From Chloroflexota bacterium (GTDB taxonomy: Bacteria > Chloroflexota > Dehalococcoidia > Bin125), in the NCBI GenBank assembly GCA_028874365.1, contig JAPPJZ010000044.1:124850-166824 (forward strand): a stretch of 41,975 nucleotides of DNA, read 5' to 3'. Shown here in pieces: positions 25,624 to 33,871 of this stretch; within the stretch, counting starts at the first letter, position 1, and every line of letters starts with the position of its first letter. The notes below the pieces were generated by a model. That model worked only from the letters and a program-made list of their open reading frames with translations. It was not told where the DNA came from and made no database searches. The position numbers and the translations under genes were made by a program.

Positions 25624-28508
25624 TGTCAACAGACTCGCCCGTCGTGACCAAGCGCAAGCTGATTGAGGTGGCGTTGCCCCTCGACGCCATCAACAAGGCG
25701 TCGGCGCGGGAGAAGTCGATTCGGCATGGGCATCCTTCGACTCTTCACCTGTGGTGGGCTCGGCGACCTCTGGCGGCGGCTCGGGCGGTGATCTTTGCCC
25801 AGATGGTGGACGATCCCTCGGCCAATCCTGACCTCTTCCCGACCGAGGCAGCGCAGGAGAGAGAGCGGCAGCGGCTGTTCAAGATCATCGAGGACCTCGT
25901 TCAGTGGGAGAACACGACCAACGAAACGGTGTTGGAGCAGGCGCGCGAGGAGATCTGGCAGTCGTGGCGGCGGATCTGCGCCGAGAACGCCGACCATCCA
26001 CGCGCCGACAAGCTGTTCAACCGCGACAAGCTGCCCGCGTTCCATGACCCCTTCGCCGGTGGAGGCTCGCTGCCCCTTGAGGCGCAGCGGTTGGGGCTGG
26101 AAGCGCACGCCTCCGACCTCAACCCGGTGGCGGTGCTGATCAACAAGGCGATGATCGAAATCCCGCCCAGGTTCCCGGGCCAGCCGCCGGTTAACCCCGA
26201 GACGCGCGGCGAAGCGCGGCTGACCGACAAGACCTGGCGCGGCGCTGAAGGGCTGGCCGAGGATGTGCGCTACTACGGACAGTGGATGCGCGACGAGGCC
26301 GAGCGGCGCATCGGCCACCTCTACCCCAAGGTGCTGGTGACCAAGGCGATGGCCGCCGACCGGTCCGACCTCGAGCCGTATGTCGGTCGCGAGTTGACGG
26401 TCATCGCCTGGCTCTGGGCGCGGACGGTGAAGAGCCCAAACCCAGCGTTCGCCGATGTCGACGTTCCGCTCGTCTCGACCTTCATCCTCTCCAAGAAGAA
26501 GGGCAAAGAAGCGTGGGTCGAGCCGATGATCGAGGAGTCCGGCTATCGGTTTGAGGTGCGCTCAGGCAGGCCTCCTGAGGCGGCCGCTTCTGGAACCTCA
26601 GCCGGCAAACGCAGGGCATTCCGATGCCTCATGTCCGACACAGCTCTTCCCTACGAGTACTTGAGAACAGAGGGCAAAGCAGGTCGCATGGGCGAGCGTT
26701 TGATGGCAATCGTCGCCGAAGGTGATAGAGGACGTGTCTACCTTGCACCAACGCGGGTTCACGAAGAAACCGCAAGGTCAGCTCAACCCACGTGGAGACC
26801 GACTACCGAGATGCCGAAGAAGCATCGGAACTTCCAGGGACCTGTCTATGGTCTGGACACCTTAGGCGACGTTTTCACCGACCGACAGCTGGTGGCGCTG
26901 ACAACCTTCTCCGACCTCGTATCGGAGGCCAGAGAACTGGTCCACCGGGACGCTGTTACTGCTGGTCTCTCGGATGAGGAGGCAAATGAGTATGCGATTT
27001 TAACGAAATTTTTTTTCGCAATGTGCGTTAGCAAGTCGTCTGACAGCAGTTGTACAATCTCCCGTTGGCAAAGCGCCGGCGACTTTGTCGCCGGCGCTTT
27101 CTCACGTCAAGCCCTGCCGATGCTCTGGGACTATGCAGAGGCCAACCTCTTCTCTAGTTCAACACAAAACTGGATGGGTCAAGTGAACTGGGTCGCCAAG
27201 GCGGTCCGGTTCCTGCCTTCCGATCCGATTCCGGGCAGAGCCATTCAGGCTGATGCGGCAGATCCATCAGACCAGAGCGGCCAATACCCGTTCCCGCCGG
27301 CGGTGGCATCCACGGACCCTCCTTACTACGACAATGTGGGGTACGCCGATCTGTCGGACTTCTTCTACGCGTGGTTACGGAACATCCTTCGCGATGACCT
27401 CCCGGAACTGTTTGCCACATTGGCGGTTCCGAAGGAGCAAGAACTGATCGCCGCTGCGTACCGCCACTCGAGCAAGCAGGCTGCTGAGGACTTTTTCCTG
27501 GACGGCATCTCCGACGCCCTTTCCCACCTTGCGAACAACCAACTCGATCCTTTTCCGCTCACCATCTATTACGCCTTCAAGCAGTCCGAGGCAACGGAAG
27601 AGGGGCTGACGAGCACCGGTTGGGAGACATTCCTTGACGCGGCGATCCGATCCGGCTTGGCGATCACTGGCACTTGGCCTGTGCGAACTGAGCGCGGAGC
27701 CCGGGCATTGGCGATTGGCGTCAACGCCCTAGCTACAAGCATTGTCCTCGCGTGCCGCTCCCGGACATCTAGTGCGCCAACTGCCACGCGGCGAGAGTTC
27801 CAAGACCGTCTGCGCGCCGAGTTCCCTGACGACCTCATTCACCTCCAACGCTCTAACATCGCCCCAGTCGACCTCGCCCAGGCCTCGATTGGGCCCGGAA
27901 TGCGTATCTTCACCGAGTACCGCGAGGTGCTGAACGCCGATGGTTCGCCGATGACCGTGCGCGAGGCGCTGGCCATGATCAACGCCACCCTCGACGAGGT
28001 GCTGGCCGAGCAGGAAGGCGACTTCGACGCCGACTCGCGCTGGGCTCTGACCTGGTTCGAGCAGCACGGCTTCGAAGAGGGCGAGTTCGGCGACGCCGAG
28101 CAGCTCTCGAAGGCCAAGAACACCAGCCCCGACGGCCTCGTCCAGGCAGGCGTGATCGAGTCGCGTCGCGGCAAAGTCCGCCTTTATCGACCATCCGAAC
28201 TCGCCGAGGACTGGGACGCCGCCAGCGACTCGCGCCTGACGGTCTGGGAGATGACCCACCATCTGATCCGCCTGCTGGAATCGGAGGGCGAGCCTGCCGC
28301 CGCTGAACTCGCCGCCGCTCTCGGCGCACGAGCCGAGACCGCCCGTGACCTCGCCTACCGTCTCTACGTCGTCAGCGACCGCAAGAAGCGAGCCGAGGAC
28401 GCCCGCCAGTACAACGCTCTCGTCCAGTCGTGGTCGGAGATCATGCGCCTCGCCCAACTCCCCTCCACCACCTCCCGCCAGGCCGGCCTGGAGTTCGCTG
28501 AGGAGTAA
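25620..28508 (+). CDS. DUF1156 DNA adenine methylase
   Basis: This large DNA N6-adenine methyltransferase (962 residues) presumably marks host DNA for the helicase/ATPase system. The DUF1156 opening KLIEVALPLDAINKASAREKS, then LHLWWARRPLAAARA (about 42-56), is followed by the AdoMet motif DPFAGGGS (143-150) and ASDLNPVAVLINKA. The catalytic motif D566-P-P-Y is in STDPPYYDNVGYADLSDFFYAWLR. A tail beyond 750 is helical. The ATG at 25620 overlaps the protease stop; a second ATG at 25623 is possible. By eye the middle third (about 26.6-27.9 kb) is less GC-rich than both ends, and it contains a T8 run at 27009-27016 and a perfect hairpin at 27070-27100, yet stays in frame. The middle probably holds the target recognition region. 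Confidence 0.92.
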   Translation: MMSTDSPVVTKRKLIEVALPLDAINKASAREKSIRHGHPSTLHLWWARRPLAAARAVIFAQMVDDPSANPDLFPTEAAQERERQRLFKIIEDLVQWENTTNETVLEQAREEIWQSWRRICAENADHPRADKLFNRDKLPAFHDPFAGGGSLPLEAQRLGLEAHASDLNPVAVLINKAMIEIPPRFPGQPPVNPETRGEARLTDKTWRGAEGLAEDVRYYGQWMRDEAERRIGHLYPKVLVTKAMAADRSDLEPYVGRELTVIAWLWARTVKSPNPAFADVDVPLVSTFILSKKKGKEAWVEPMIEESGYRFEVRSGRPPEAAASGTSAGKRRAFRCLMSDTALPYEYLRTEGKAGRMGERLMAIVAEGDRGRVYLAPTRVHEETARSAQPTWRPTTEMPKKHRNFQGPVYGLDTLGDVFTDRQLVALTTFSDLVSEARELVHRDAVTAGLSDEEANEYAILTKFFFAMCVSKSSDSSCTISRWQSAGDFVAGAFSRQALPMLWDYAEANLFSSSTQNWMGQVNWVAKAVRFLPSDPIPGRAIQADAADPSDQSGQYPFPPAVASTDPPYYDNVGYADLSDFFYAWLRNILRDDLPELFATLAVPKEQELIAAAYRHSSKQAAEDFFLDGISDALSHLANNQLDPFPLTIYYAFKQSEATEEGLTSTGWETFLDAAIRSGLAITGTWPVRTERGARALAIGVNALATSIVLACRSRTSSAPTATRREFQDRLRAEFPDDLIHLQRSNIAPVDLAQASIGPGMRIFTEYREVLNADGSPMTVREALAMINATLDEVLAEQEGDFDADSRWALTWFEQHGFEEGEFGDAEQLSKAKNTSPDGLVQAGVIESRRGKVRLYRPSELAEDWDAASDSRLTVWEMTHHLIRLLESEGEPAAAELAAALGARAETARDLAYRLYVVSDRKKRAEDARQYNALVQSWSEIMRLAQLPSTTSRQAGLEFAEE
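27070..27100. repeat. Perfect 14-bp inverted repeat inside methylase gene
   Basis: AAAGCGCCGGCGAC at 27070-27083 and its exact complement GTCGCCGGCGCTTT at 27087-27100 are separated by TTT. It looks like a bidirectional terminator stem, but it lies within the coding frame and no T-run follows. The encoded residues (around AGDFVAGAFSRQ) sit where the family normally has a W-x(n)-F-x-RQA stretch, so the protein is not lengthened. Confidence 0.8.
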
Positions 28509-28520
28509 GATTGGTCCAGT

Positions 28521-28554
28521 CCCCTCTCCCTCTGGGAGAGGGTTAGGGTGAGGG
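28521..28554. repeat. REP-like palindromic element
   Basis: CCCTCTCCC (28522-28530) and GGGAGAGGG (28534-28542) form a 9-bp stem with loop TCT, followed by TTAGGGTGAGGG. This motif is a common dispersed intergenic palindrome in many GC-rich genomes, as I recall. It lies in the 70-bp gap between the methylase and the small nucleotidyltransferase-like gene, the largest gap inside the operon. Confidence 0.65.
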
Positions 28555-28578
28555 CCCATCGAGACAGGGAGCCGAGCC

Positions 28579-28908
28579 ATGGTCACCACGTCATCACCCG
28601 AAGTCGCCATGCAGCACATGGTTGAAGAGCTCGTTGAGCAGTTCGACCCCGAGAAGGTCTACCTGCTTGATGTCCTGATGTCGGGCGACCAGCGGGTCTG
28701 GCACGAGGCCAACTTCCTCGTCGTGCTGGACGGCGAGTGGGAGTACCGGGAGAAGGTCACCGAAATCATGGGCGCGCACTCCAAGACCGGCTTCGGCGCG
28801 TTGTTCCGTGTTGTCACGCCAGAGCAGTTTGAGCGGTATCGGGGGCACGGCTACATTCCGCCGCACTTCAATCTCAACGAATCACGCATGCTCTATGAAC
28901 GGAAGTGA
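28579..28908 (+). CDS. Degenerate minimal nucleotidyltransferase (MNT-like)
   Basis: This 109-residue protein aligns by eye with minimal nucleotidyltransferases that pair with HEPN proteins. LVVLDGE follows the second motif, and RVVTPEQFERYR with a final MLYER matches the usual end. The catalytic parts are changed. The G-S of the first motif reads D31-V32 (in LLDVLMSGD), and the D-x-D metal site reads E43-A-N45. It is therefore probably inactive as a nucleotidyltransferase and may only bind its HEPN partner. A GGGAG box supports the ATG at 28579. The HEPN gene overlaps its 3' end by 14 bp. Confidence 0.65.
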   Translation: MVTTSSPEVAMQHMVEELVEQFDPEKVYLLDVLMSGDQRVWHEANFLVVLDGEWEYREKVTEIMGAHSKTGFGALFRVVTPEQFERYRGHGYIPPHFNLNESRMLYERK

Positions 28909-29299
28909 ACGCGACCCTCTGGACCCGCCGCTCTGGCTGGACGACGCGGAGGAGGACCTGCGCGCCGCGCTGTTGTTTCAAGAGCGGGGGGATTTCGCCC
29001 CTCGACATGCCTGTTGGTACGCCTTACAGTCGGCGGAAAAGTCGCTCAAGGGCCTAACCGTTCTGGATCAGAGAACTCATCAGAGGACTCACAACCTGAG
29101 GGATCTGTTGCCAGAGTCTGCCGAGCTGTCAGTCTCAGGAGCCGATCTGGATCACCTCACGGCCGTTGGAGTCGCCGGGCGATATCCCGATGCCGGTTAC
29201 CCACCCACGGCGGAAGACGCCCGCCGAGCGGTCGGACTGGCTGGGACCATCTACGATCTCGTCGCCGCAGAGTTTGAGCGTCGCGGCGCAATCAACTAG
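28895..29299 (+). CDS. HEPN-domain protein
   Basis: This 134-residue helical protein has the MNT-associated HEPN pattern: WLDDAEEDLRAALLFQERGDF, then HACWYALQSAEKSLKG, then THNLRDLL. A possible R-x5-H RNase motif is R60 to H66. In MNT-HEPN pairs the HEPN partner is often an RNase toxin held in check by the MNT protein. Here the MNT partner lacks its catalytic residues, so control would have to be by binding. The start at 28895 overlaps the upstream gene by 14 bases, and the DUF499 ATPase gene begins nine bases after the stop, so it belongs to the operon. Confidence 0.75.
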   Translation: MNGSERDPLDPPLWLDDAEEDLRAALLFQERGDFAPRHACWYALQSAEKSLKGLTVLDQRTHQRTHNLRDLLPESAELSVSGADLDHLTAVGVAGRYPDAGYPPTAEDARRAVGLAGTIYDLVAAEFERRGAIN

Positions 29300-29308
29300 A
29301 GAAGCAAC

Positions 29309-32300
29309 ATGGCCATCACAAATCGAGACCGTGTCGGTAAGGCACTTGACTTGCTCAAGGAAGGCCTCGGGCCATTCGTCGAGCGGGAGTTTGTCCGCGT
29401 ACACCGCAAGCGCGCCGACGAACAGGCGCGTCTCTACTTCAACGACCGGCAACTGAGCACGGATCGGCCGATTCGCGAGTGGGATGCCGCCGCGCTGCTC
29501 GGTCTGATGTCGACCCGAGCCTGGGGTGATGTGTTCGCACAGGTGTTGGGCCACGTCGAGCGGTCGCATGTTAGCGAGCTACGCGACGCCAGGAACAAGT
29601 GGGCGCACCAAGAGCAGTTCACGGGCGACGATACAGAACGGGCGCTCGATACCGCTGCTCGCCTGTTGACCGCCATTTCAGCCGAGCAGGCCGCAGAGGT
29701 CGCGAAGATGCGGCAGGAACTCCGCCTACTGGTGATCGACGAGCAAACGCGCAGCGCCACACGCCGCGCCGGAGGCTCATTGATCGAACCTGCAGCCGCC
29801 GAGTCGCTCAAGCCCTGGCGTGAGGTTGTCACTCCGCACGTGGACGTGGCTAGCGGAGGCTTCCAGCAGGCAGAGTTCGCAGCCGACCTGTGGCAGGTTC
29901 ATCTCAACGAAGGCAGCGACGAGTACCGCGATCCGGTCGAGTTCTTTCGCCGCACATATCCGACCGAGAGTCTGCAGAAGCTCTTGGTCGGCGGCATCGA
30001 GCGTCTGACGCAGGGCAACGGCGATCCGGTGGTGCAACTGCAGACCAACTTCGGCGGGGGCAAGACGCACTCGATGCTGGCCCTCTATCACCTGTTCTCC
30101 GGAGTCGCGCCATCGTCGCTGCCAGGCATTGAATCGCTCCTCTCGGAGGCCGGTGTCACCGAGTTGCCGAGGGTACGTCGCGCGGTGCTGGTCGGAAACA
30201 AGATCTCGCCGGGCAATCCGGTGACGAAGTCGGATGGCACAGTCGTGCGCACGCTGTGGGGCGAGATCGCATGGCAGCTCGGTGGGGCAGAGGCCTTCGC
30301 ACGCATCGCAGCCGACGATGAACGAGCCTCAAACCCGGGTGACCGCCTGCGCGAGCTGTTCAACGAGTACGGTCCATGCCTCATCCTGGTCGACGAATGG
30401 GTGGCCTACGCGCGACAGTTGCACGACGAGGCCGATCTGCCAGGCGGCGACTTCGAAACTCACTTCACCTTTGCCCAGGCGCTCACTGAAGCCGCCAGAT
30501 CGGCAGACAAGTGCCTGCTGCTGATTTCGCTTCCGGCCTCAGATGGTCCCGGCTCTTCGCACTCTCAGTCGGAAGACATCGAGGTCGGAGGCATTCGCGG
30601 TCGGGAGGCGCTGCAGCGTCTGCGCAACGTGATCGGACGGATCGAATCGGCCTGGCGTCCAGCTACCGCTGAGGAGAGCTTTGAGATCGTTCGTCGTCGC
30701 CTGTTCGACGAACTCAGCGGAGACGAACAGCATCGAACTCGCAATCTCACGGCCCGCGCGTTCTCGGAGCTTTACAACAAGGAACGAGACGAGTTTCCTC
30801 TCGAATGCCGTGCGGCCGATTACGAACGTCGAATCCAGAGCGCCTACCCGATACATCCGGAGATTTTCGATCGGCTCTACTCGGACTGGTCCACGCTGGC
30901 CAACTTCCAGCGCACCCGAGGGGTCCTGCGCCTGATGGCGACCGTCATCCACAGTCTCTGGGAGAAGGGCGACCGAAATCCACTGATCCTCCCTTCAACA
31001 ATCCCGATGGATGACGCTCGAGTGCAATCGGAGCTGACCAGGTACCTCTCCGACAACTGGACTCCAATCATTGCGGCCGACATCGATGGTCCAAACTCGC
31101 TGCCTCTGAAGATCGACAACGAAGTATCGAATCTGGGCAAGCTCAGTGCGACTCGCCGCGCTGCGCGCACGATCTACCTCGGTTCGGCCCCGTCCTCTGA
31201 TACGAGCCAGCGGGGGATTGAAGATCGGCGCGTCAAGCTCGGCTGCGTGATGCCAGGCGAGTCACCACAGGTCTTTGGTGACGCGGTACGTCGTCTCGCG
31301 GCCGGAGCCACATACCTCTATCAGGACGGTCCGCGCTACTGGTACGCCACGCAGCAAACCGTCACCAAGCTGGCCGACGATCGTGCCCAGCAGCTCGAAC
31401 GTGACCCGGATGCCGTTCACGCCGAGCTGGAGCGGCGGCTGCAGAGCGACCTTGGCCTGAAGCCACGCGACGAACGCCGACGCGGAGACTTCTACGCGGT
31501 TCATCTGATGCCTCAGAGCGGCGGCGACGTGCCTGATCAACTGGAAACGCGTCTCGTCGTGCTCGACCCGGAACATGCTTATGCCCGCGGCGACGGGAAC
31601 CAGGCAGAAGCCGCTGCCCAGACGATCCTGCAATCACGCGGGTCCGGGCCGCGTCTCTACCGCAACACGCTCGCCTTCCTCGCCGCCGACAAGGTCCGTC
31701 TGCAGGACCTGCACGATGCGATCCGTCGCTTCCTGGCATGGGAGTCGATTCTCAGCGAGCGAGTGGAGTTGAATCTCGACCCGCACCAGGTACGCCAAGC
31801 GGAGAATCAACGAGAAGCCGCGAACGGCGCCGTCGAGGCGCGCCTCCCGGAGACCTATTGCTGGGTCATCGTCCCGACTCAAGCGAATCCCAGCGCCGAC
31901 GTGTCCTGGCAAGCTTCCCGTCTCAGTGGAAGCGACTATCTCGCTGTCCGCGCCAGCCGAAAGCTCAGCCGCGATGAGCAACTAGTCGGCAAGCTGGGCG
32001 CGACCATTGTGCGCAAGGCACTCGACGACATTCCGCTGTGGCGCGGGAATCACCACGTTCCCGTCAGGACTCTCGTCGACGATTACGCGCAGCAGCTCTA
32101 TCTGCCGCGCCTAGCCGGTCCCGGCGTCCTGATCGAGGCGCTGCGCTCCGGCGTGGCGACGCTTACCTGGGAGCTCGACACATTCGCGTATGCCGAATCG
32201 TTTGATGAGCAGAAGGGACGGTATCCGGGCTTGTTGGCCGGGGTGCAGATACCCTTGTCGGCTGACGATTCAGGAGTCATTGTCAAACCCACTGCTGCAC

Positions 32301-32641
32301 AGAGTCAGCTGAAGCAGGAGGTCGAAGACGACGAATCGCCTGCGGCTGAGGAAGATCCTGAGCAGCCAAGCGCCGAATCGACCGAGGAGCCGACCCCGCA
32401 GCTCCATCGTCGGTACCACGGCACTGTTCGCCTCGATCCGACTAGGGTCGGCCGCGATGCGGGTCAGATCGCGCAGGAGATCATCGCGCACTTGGTCGGC
32501 TTGTCAGGGGCTGAAGTGACGGTGACGATTGACATTGACGCGACTCTGCCCGAGGGCGCGTCGGATCACGTGGTGCGGACTGTCACTGAGAACGGCCGGA
32601 CGCTGAAGTTCGAGCCAGGTTCGGGGTTCGAACGTGACTAA
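29309..32641 (+). CDS. DUF499 ATPase with N-terminal HEPN-like domain
   Basis: This large P-loop ATPase (1110 residues) is the third core component beside the helicase and DUF1156 methylase. Residues 1-135 look like a Swt1-type HEPN domain: [34 protein letters not shown], and the R-x4-H motif R95-NKWA-H100. The DUF499 part has Walker A NFGGGKT (247-253) and Walker B CLILVDEW (about residues 357-364), followed by a long C-terminal region. An acidic P/E-rich linker lies near 1010-1035. A closing domain contains [14 protein letters not shown] and ends [15 protein letters not shown]499 proteins are almost always encoded beside DUF1156 methylases. It is the last gene of the operon; a minus-strand gene ends 66 bp further on. 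Confidence 0.9.
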   Translation: MAITNRDRVGKALDLLKEGLGPFVEREFVRVHRKRADEQARLYFNDRQLSTDRPIREWDAAALLGLMSTRAWGDVFAQVLGHVERSHVSELRDARNKWAHQEQFTGDDTERALDTAARLLTAISAEQAAEVAKMRQELRLLVIDEQTRSATRRAGGSLIEPAAAESLKPWREVVTPHVDVASGGFQQAEFAADLWQVHLNEGSDEYRDPVEFFRRTYPTESLQKLLVGGIERLTQGNGDPVVQLQTNFGGGKTHSMLALYHLFSGVAPSSLPGIESLLSEAGVTELPRVRRAVLVGNKISPGNPVTKSDGTVVRTLWGEIAWQLGGAEAFARIAADDERASNPGDRLRELFNEYGPCLILVDEWVAYARQLHDEADLPGGDFETHFTFAQALTEAARSADKCLLLISLPASDGPGSSHSQSEDIEVGGIRGREALQRLRNVIGRIESAWRPATAEESFEIVRRRLFDELSGDEQHRTRNLTARAFSELYNKERDEFPLECRAADYERRIQSAYPIHPEIFDRLYSDWSTLANFQRTRGVLRLMATVIHSLWEKGDRNPLILPSTIPMDDARVQSELTRYLSDNWTPIIAADIDGPNSLPLKIDNEVSNLGKLSATRRAARTIYLGSAPSSDTSQRGIEDRRVKLGCVMPGESPQVFGDAVRRLAAGATYLYQDGPRYWYATQQTVTKLADDRAQQLERDPDAVHAELERRLQSDLGLKPRDERRRGDFYAVHLMPQSGGDVPDQLETRLVVLDPEHAYARGDGNQAEAAAQTILQSRGSGPRLYRNTLAFLAADKVRLQDLHDAIRRFLAWESILSERVELNLDPHQVRQAENQREAANGAVEARLPETYCWVIVPTQANPSADVSWQASRLSGSDYLAVRASRKLSRDEQLVGKLGATIVRKALDDIPLWRGNHHVPVRTLVDDYAQQLYLPRLAGPGVLIEALRSGVATLTWELDTFAYAESFDEQKGRYPGLLAGVQIPLSADDSGVIVKPTAAQSQLKQEVEDDESPAAEEDPEQPSAESTEEPTPQLHRRYHGTVRLDPTRVGRDAGQIAQEIIAHLVGLSGAEVTVTIDIDATLPEGASDHVVRTVTENGRTLKFEPGSGFERD

Positions 32642-32707
32642 ACCGCCAAGAAGGTGTGGTGGACGCAACTAGTGATCGCCAAGGGGAGCATGGAATTGTA
32701 CCTGGTG

Positions 32708-33859
32708 TCACTCGTCCTCTCCGGCATCCGGAAAAGGGTCTTCATGTGGAACGTCATCGTTCCAATATCCATACCGATCCGTGAGGAGGTGCTCGATGGC
32801 TGGGATGTCCGGCGTCATCTGATGACATTCCAGCCCCCAGTGGTTCAAGAGGGCCAGCATGGCTAACTGCCGCCGTTGGTCGAGCTCTTGAAGCGCGAAG
32901 CGAGCAACGGGTACCGGATCGGAACTGGCGCTCTCTAACCCGAATGCCATGTTCTTCATTTCCTTGTGTGTTTCTTCTGACAGTCTGTCGAACTGAGCTT
33001 CCGGAAATCGGTGGTCCATCACGATGTTGTGTACGGCCGTCAGAAGATGCCAATCGAGCCAGCCCCTTTGGCGAAGGTCCCTAACGATAGGCTGAAACTG
33101 GGGCGAGTACCTAAGCATCACGGAGGTAATCCGAAGGCTCTTGGCGAGATTGTCGTATCGAGCCTGAAGAAGCTCGTCCGCTCTTCCCTGCGAGTACGTG
33201 GGCCCCGGCCCTCTCTGCCACTCGAGTTCCTCGTGAACACCGAAGCTTCCGTCGTCGCTCTTCCAAGTTGTCTCGGCAGTTCGGTCGAGTTGGTCGTCTT
33301 GGTCGGTTGCGAAGGCCGCTGAAAGCTCGTCAAAGGGACGCCCTACAAACAACTTGTGTCCTATCCCTTTCTCGTGGGCTCGCCTCATGGCCGCTGAGAA
33401 GTCGTCATCCGGGAGAAGCGACGCCTCTCTGAGAATCATGGTCAACGTTGTCACGAGTTCGAGTTCCAACTCCTCCACATCTGAGTCGCCTGGAACGCCG
33501 GCAGGCTTTAGGCGCACAACCCATTTTCGTCCGTCATTGCTCGGGAGCGCCTCTAGTGACTCTGACAGGCCGCTAGTCGATTGCCTATTCAGTTCGACCG
33601 TCACCGCGATCTTCACCGGGACGAGGCAAAGGTCCTCACGGGCCAATGCCGCAAGCATGACCTGAGCCCCGGCCGCGAACCGCTCGGCTGCCCAGACCGA
33701 ATCGCGATCATTGGCGCATCGGACGCTCCAGTCCGTGCCGAGGGCACGGAACCGAATGCAGTGAGACCCTCCCAAATCGGAGAATGGTGGCCCCGTCAAC
33801 TGTTCGCGCCCGAAAGAAGCCCATGAGTTGTCGAAGGGTTTCTCAGCGTCCTCAAGCAC
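32708..33859 (-). CDS. Uncharacterised protein, partner of upstream nuclease
   Basis: I do not recognise this 383-residue protein. It has no signal peptide or membrane segment. The first half is mixed alpha/beta with an acidic stretch (GDSDVEELELELVT); the second half is helical (LLQARYDNLAKSLRITSVMLRY, RQRGWLDWHLLTAVHNIVMDHR) and ends in a very acidic tail. The likely start is a GTG at 33859 without a visible ribosome binding site (an ATT at 33862 is the other choice). It lies in the same frame as the upstream 633-residue gene, only four codons after that gene's TAA. It is therefore either translated by re-initiation or once formed one long protein with it. Confidence 0.6.
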   Translation of the reverse strand: MLEDAEKPFDNSWASFGREQLTGPPFSDLGGSHCIRFRALGTDWSVRCANDRDSVWAAERFAAGAQVMLAALAREDLCLVPVKIAVTVELNRQSTSGLSESLEALPSNDGRKWVVRLKPAGVPGDSDVEELELELVTTLTMILREASLLPDDDFSAAMRRAHEKGIGHKLFVGRPFDELSAAFATDQDDQLDRTAETTWKSDDGSFGVHEELEWQRGPGPTYSQGRADELLQARYDNLAKSLRITSVMLRYSPQFQPIVRDLRQRGWLDWHLLTAVHNIVMDHRFPEAQFDRLSEETHKEMKNMAFGLESASSDPVPVARFALQELDQRRQLAMLALLNHWGLECHQMTPDIPAIEHLLTDRYGYWNDDVPHEDPFPDAGEDE

Positions 33860-33871
33860 AATGTCGATGAC

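Noticed and set aside
27001-27020. T8 run in the methylase gene as a frameshift
   Set aside because: The protein keeps DUF1156-like sequence on both sides in the same frame, including the downstream RQALPMLWDYAE and DPPY motifs.
21332-32641. Calling the operon DISARM
   Set aside because: The helicase resembles DrmD, but no DrmA helicase, DrmB (DUF1998) or DrmC phospholipase-D protein is present, and DUF499 is not a DISARM part.
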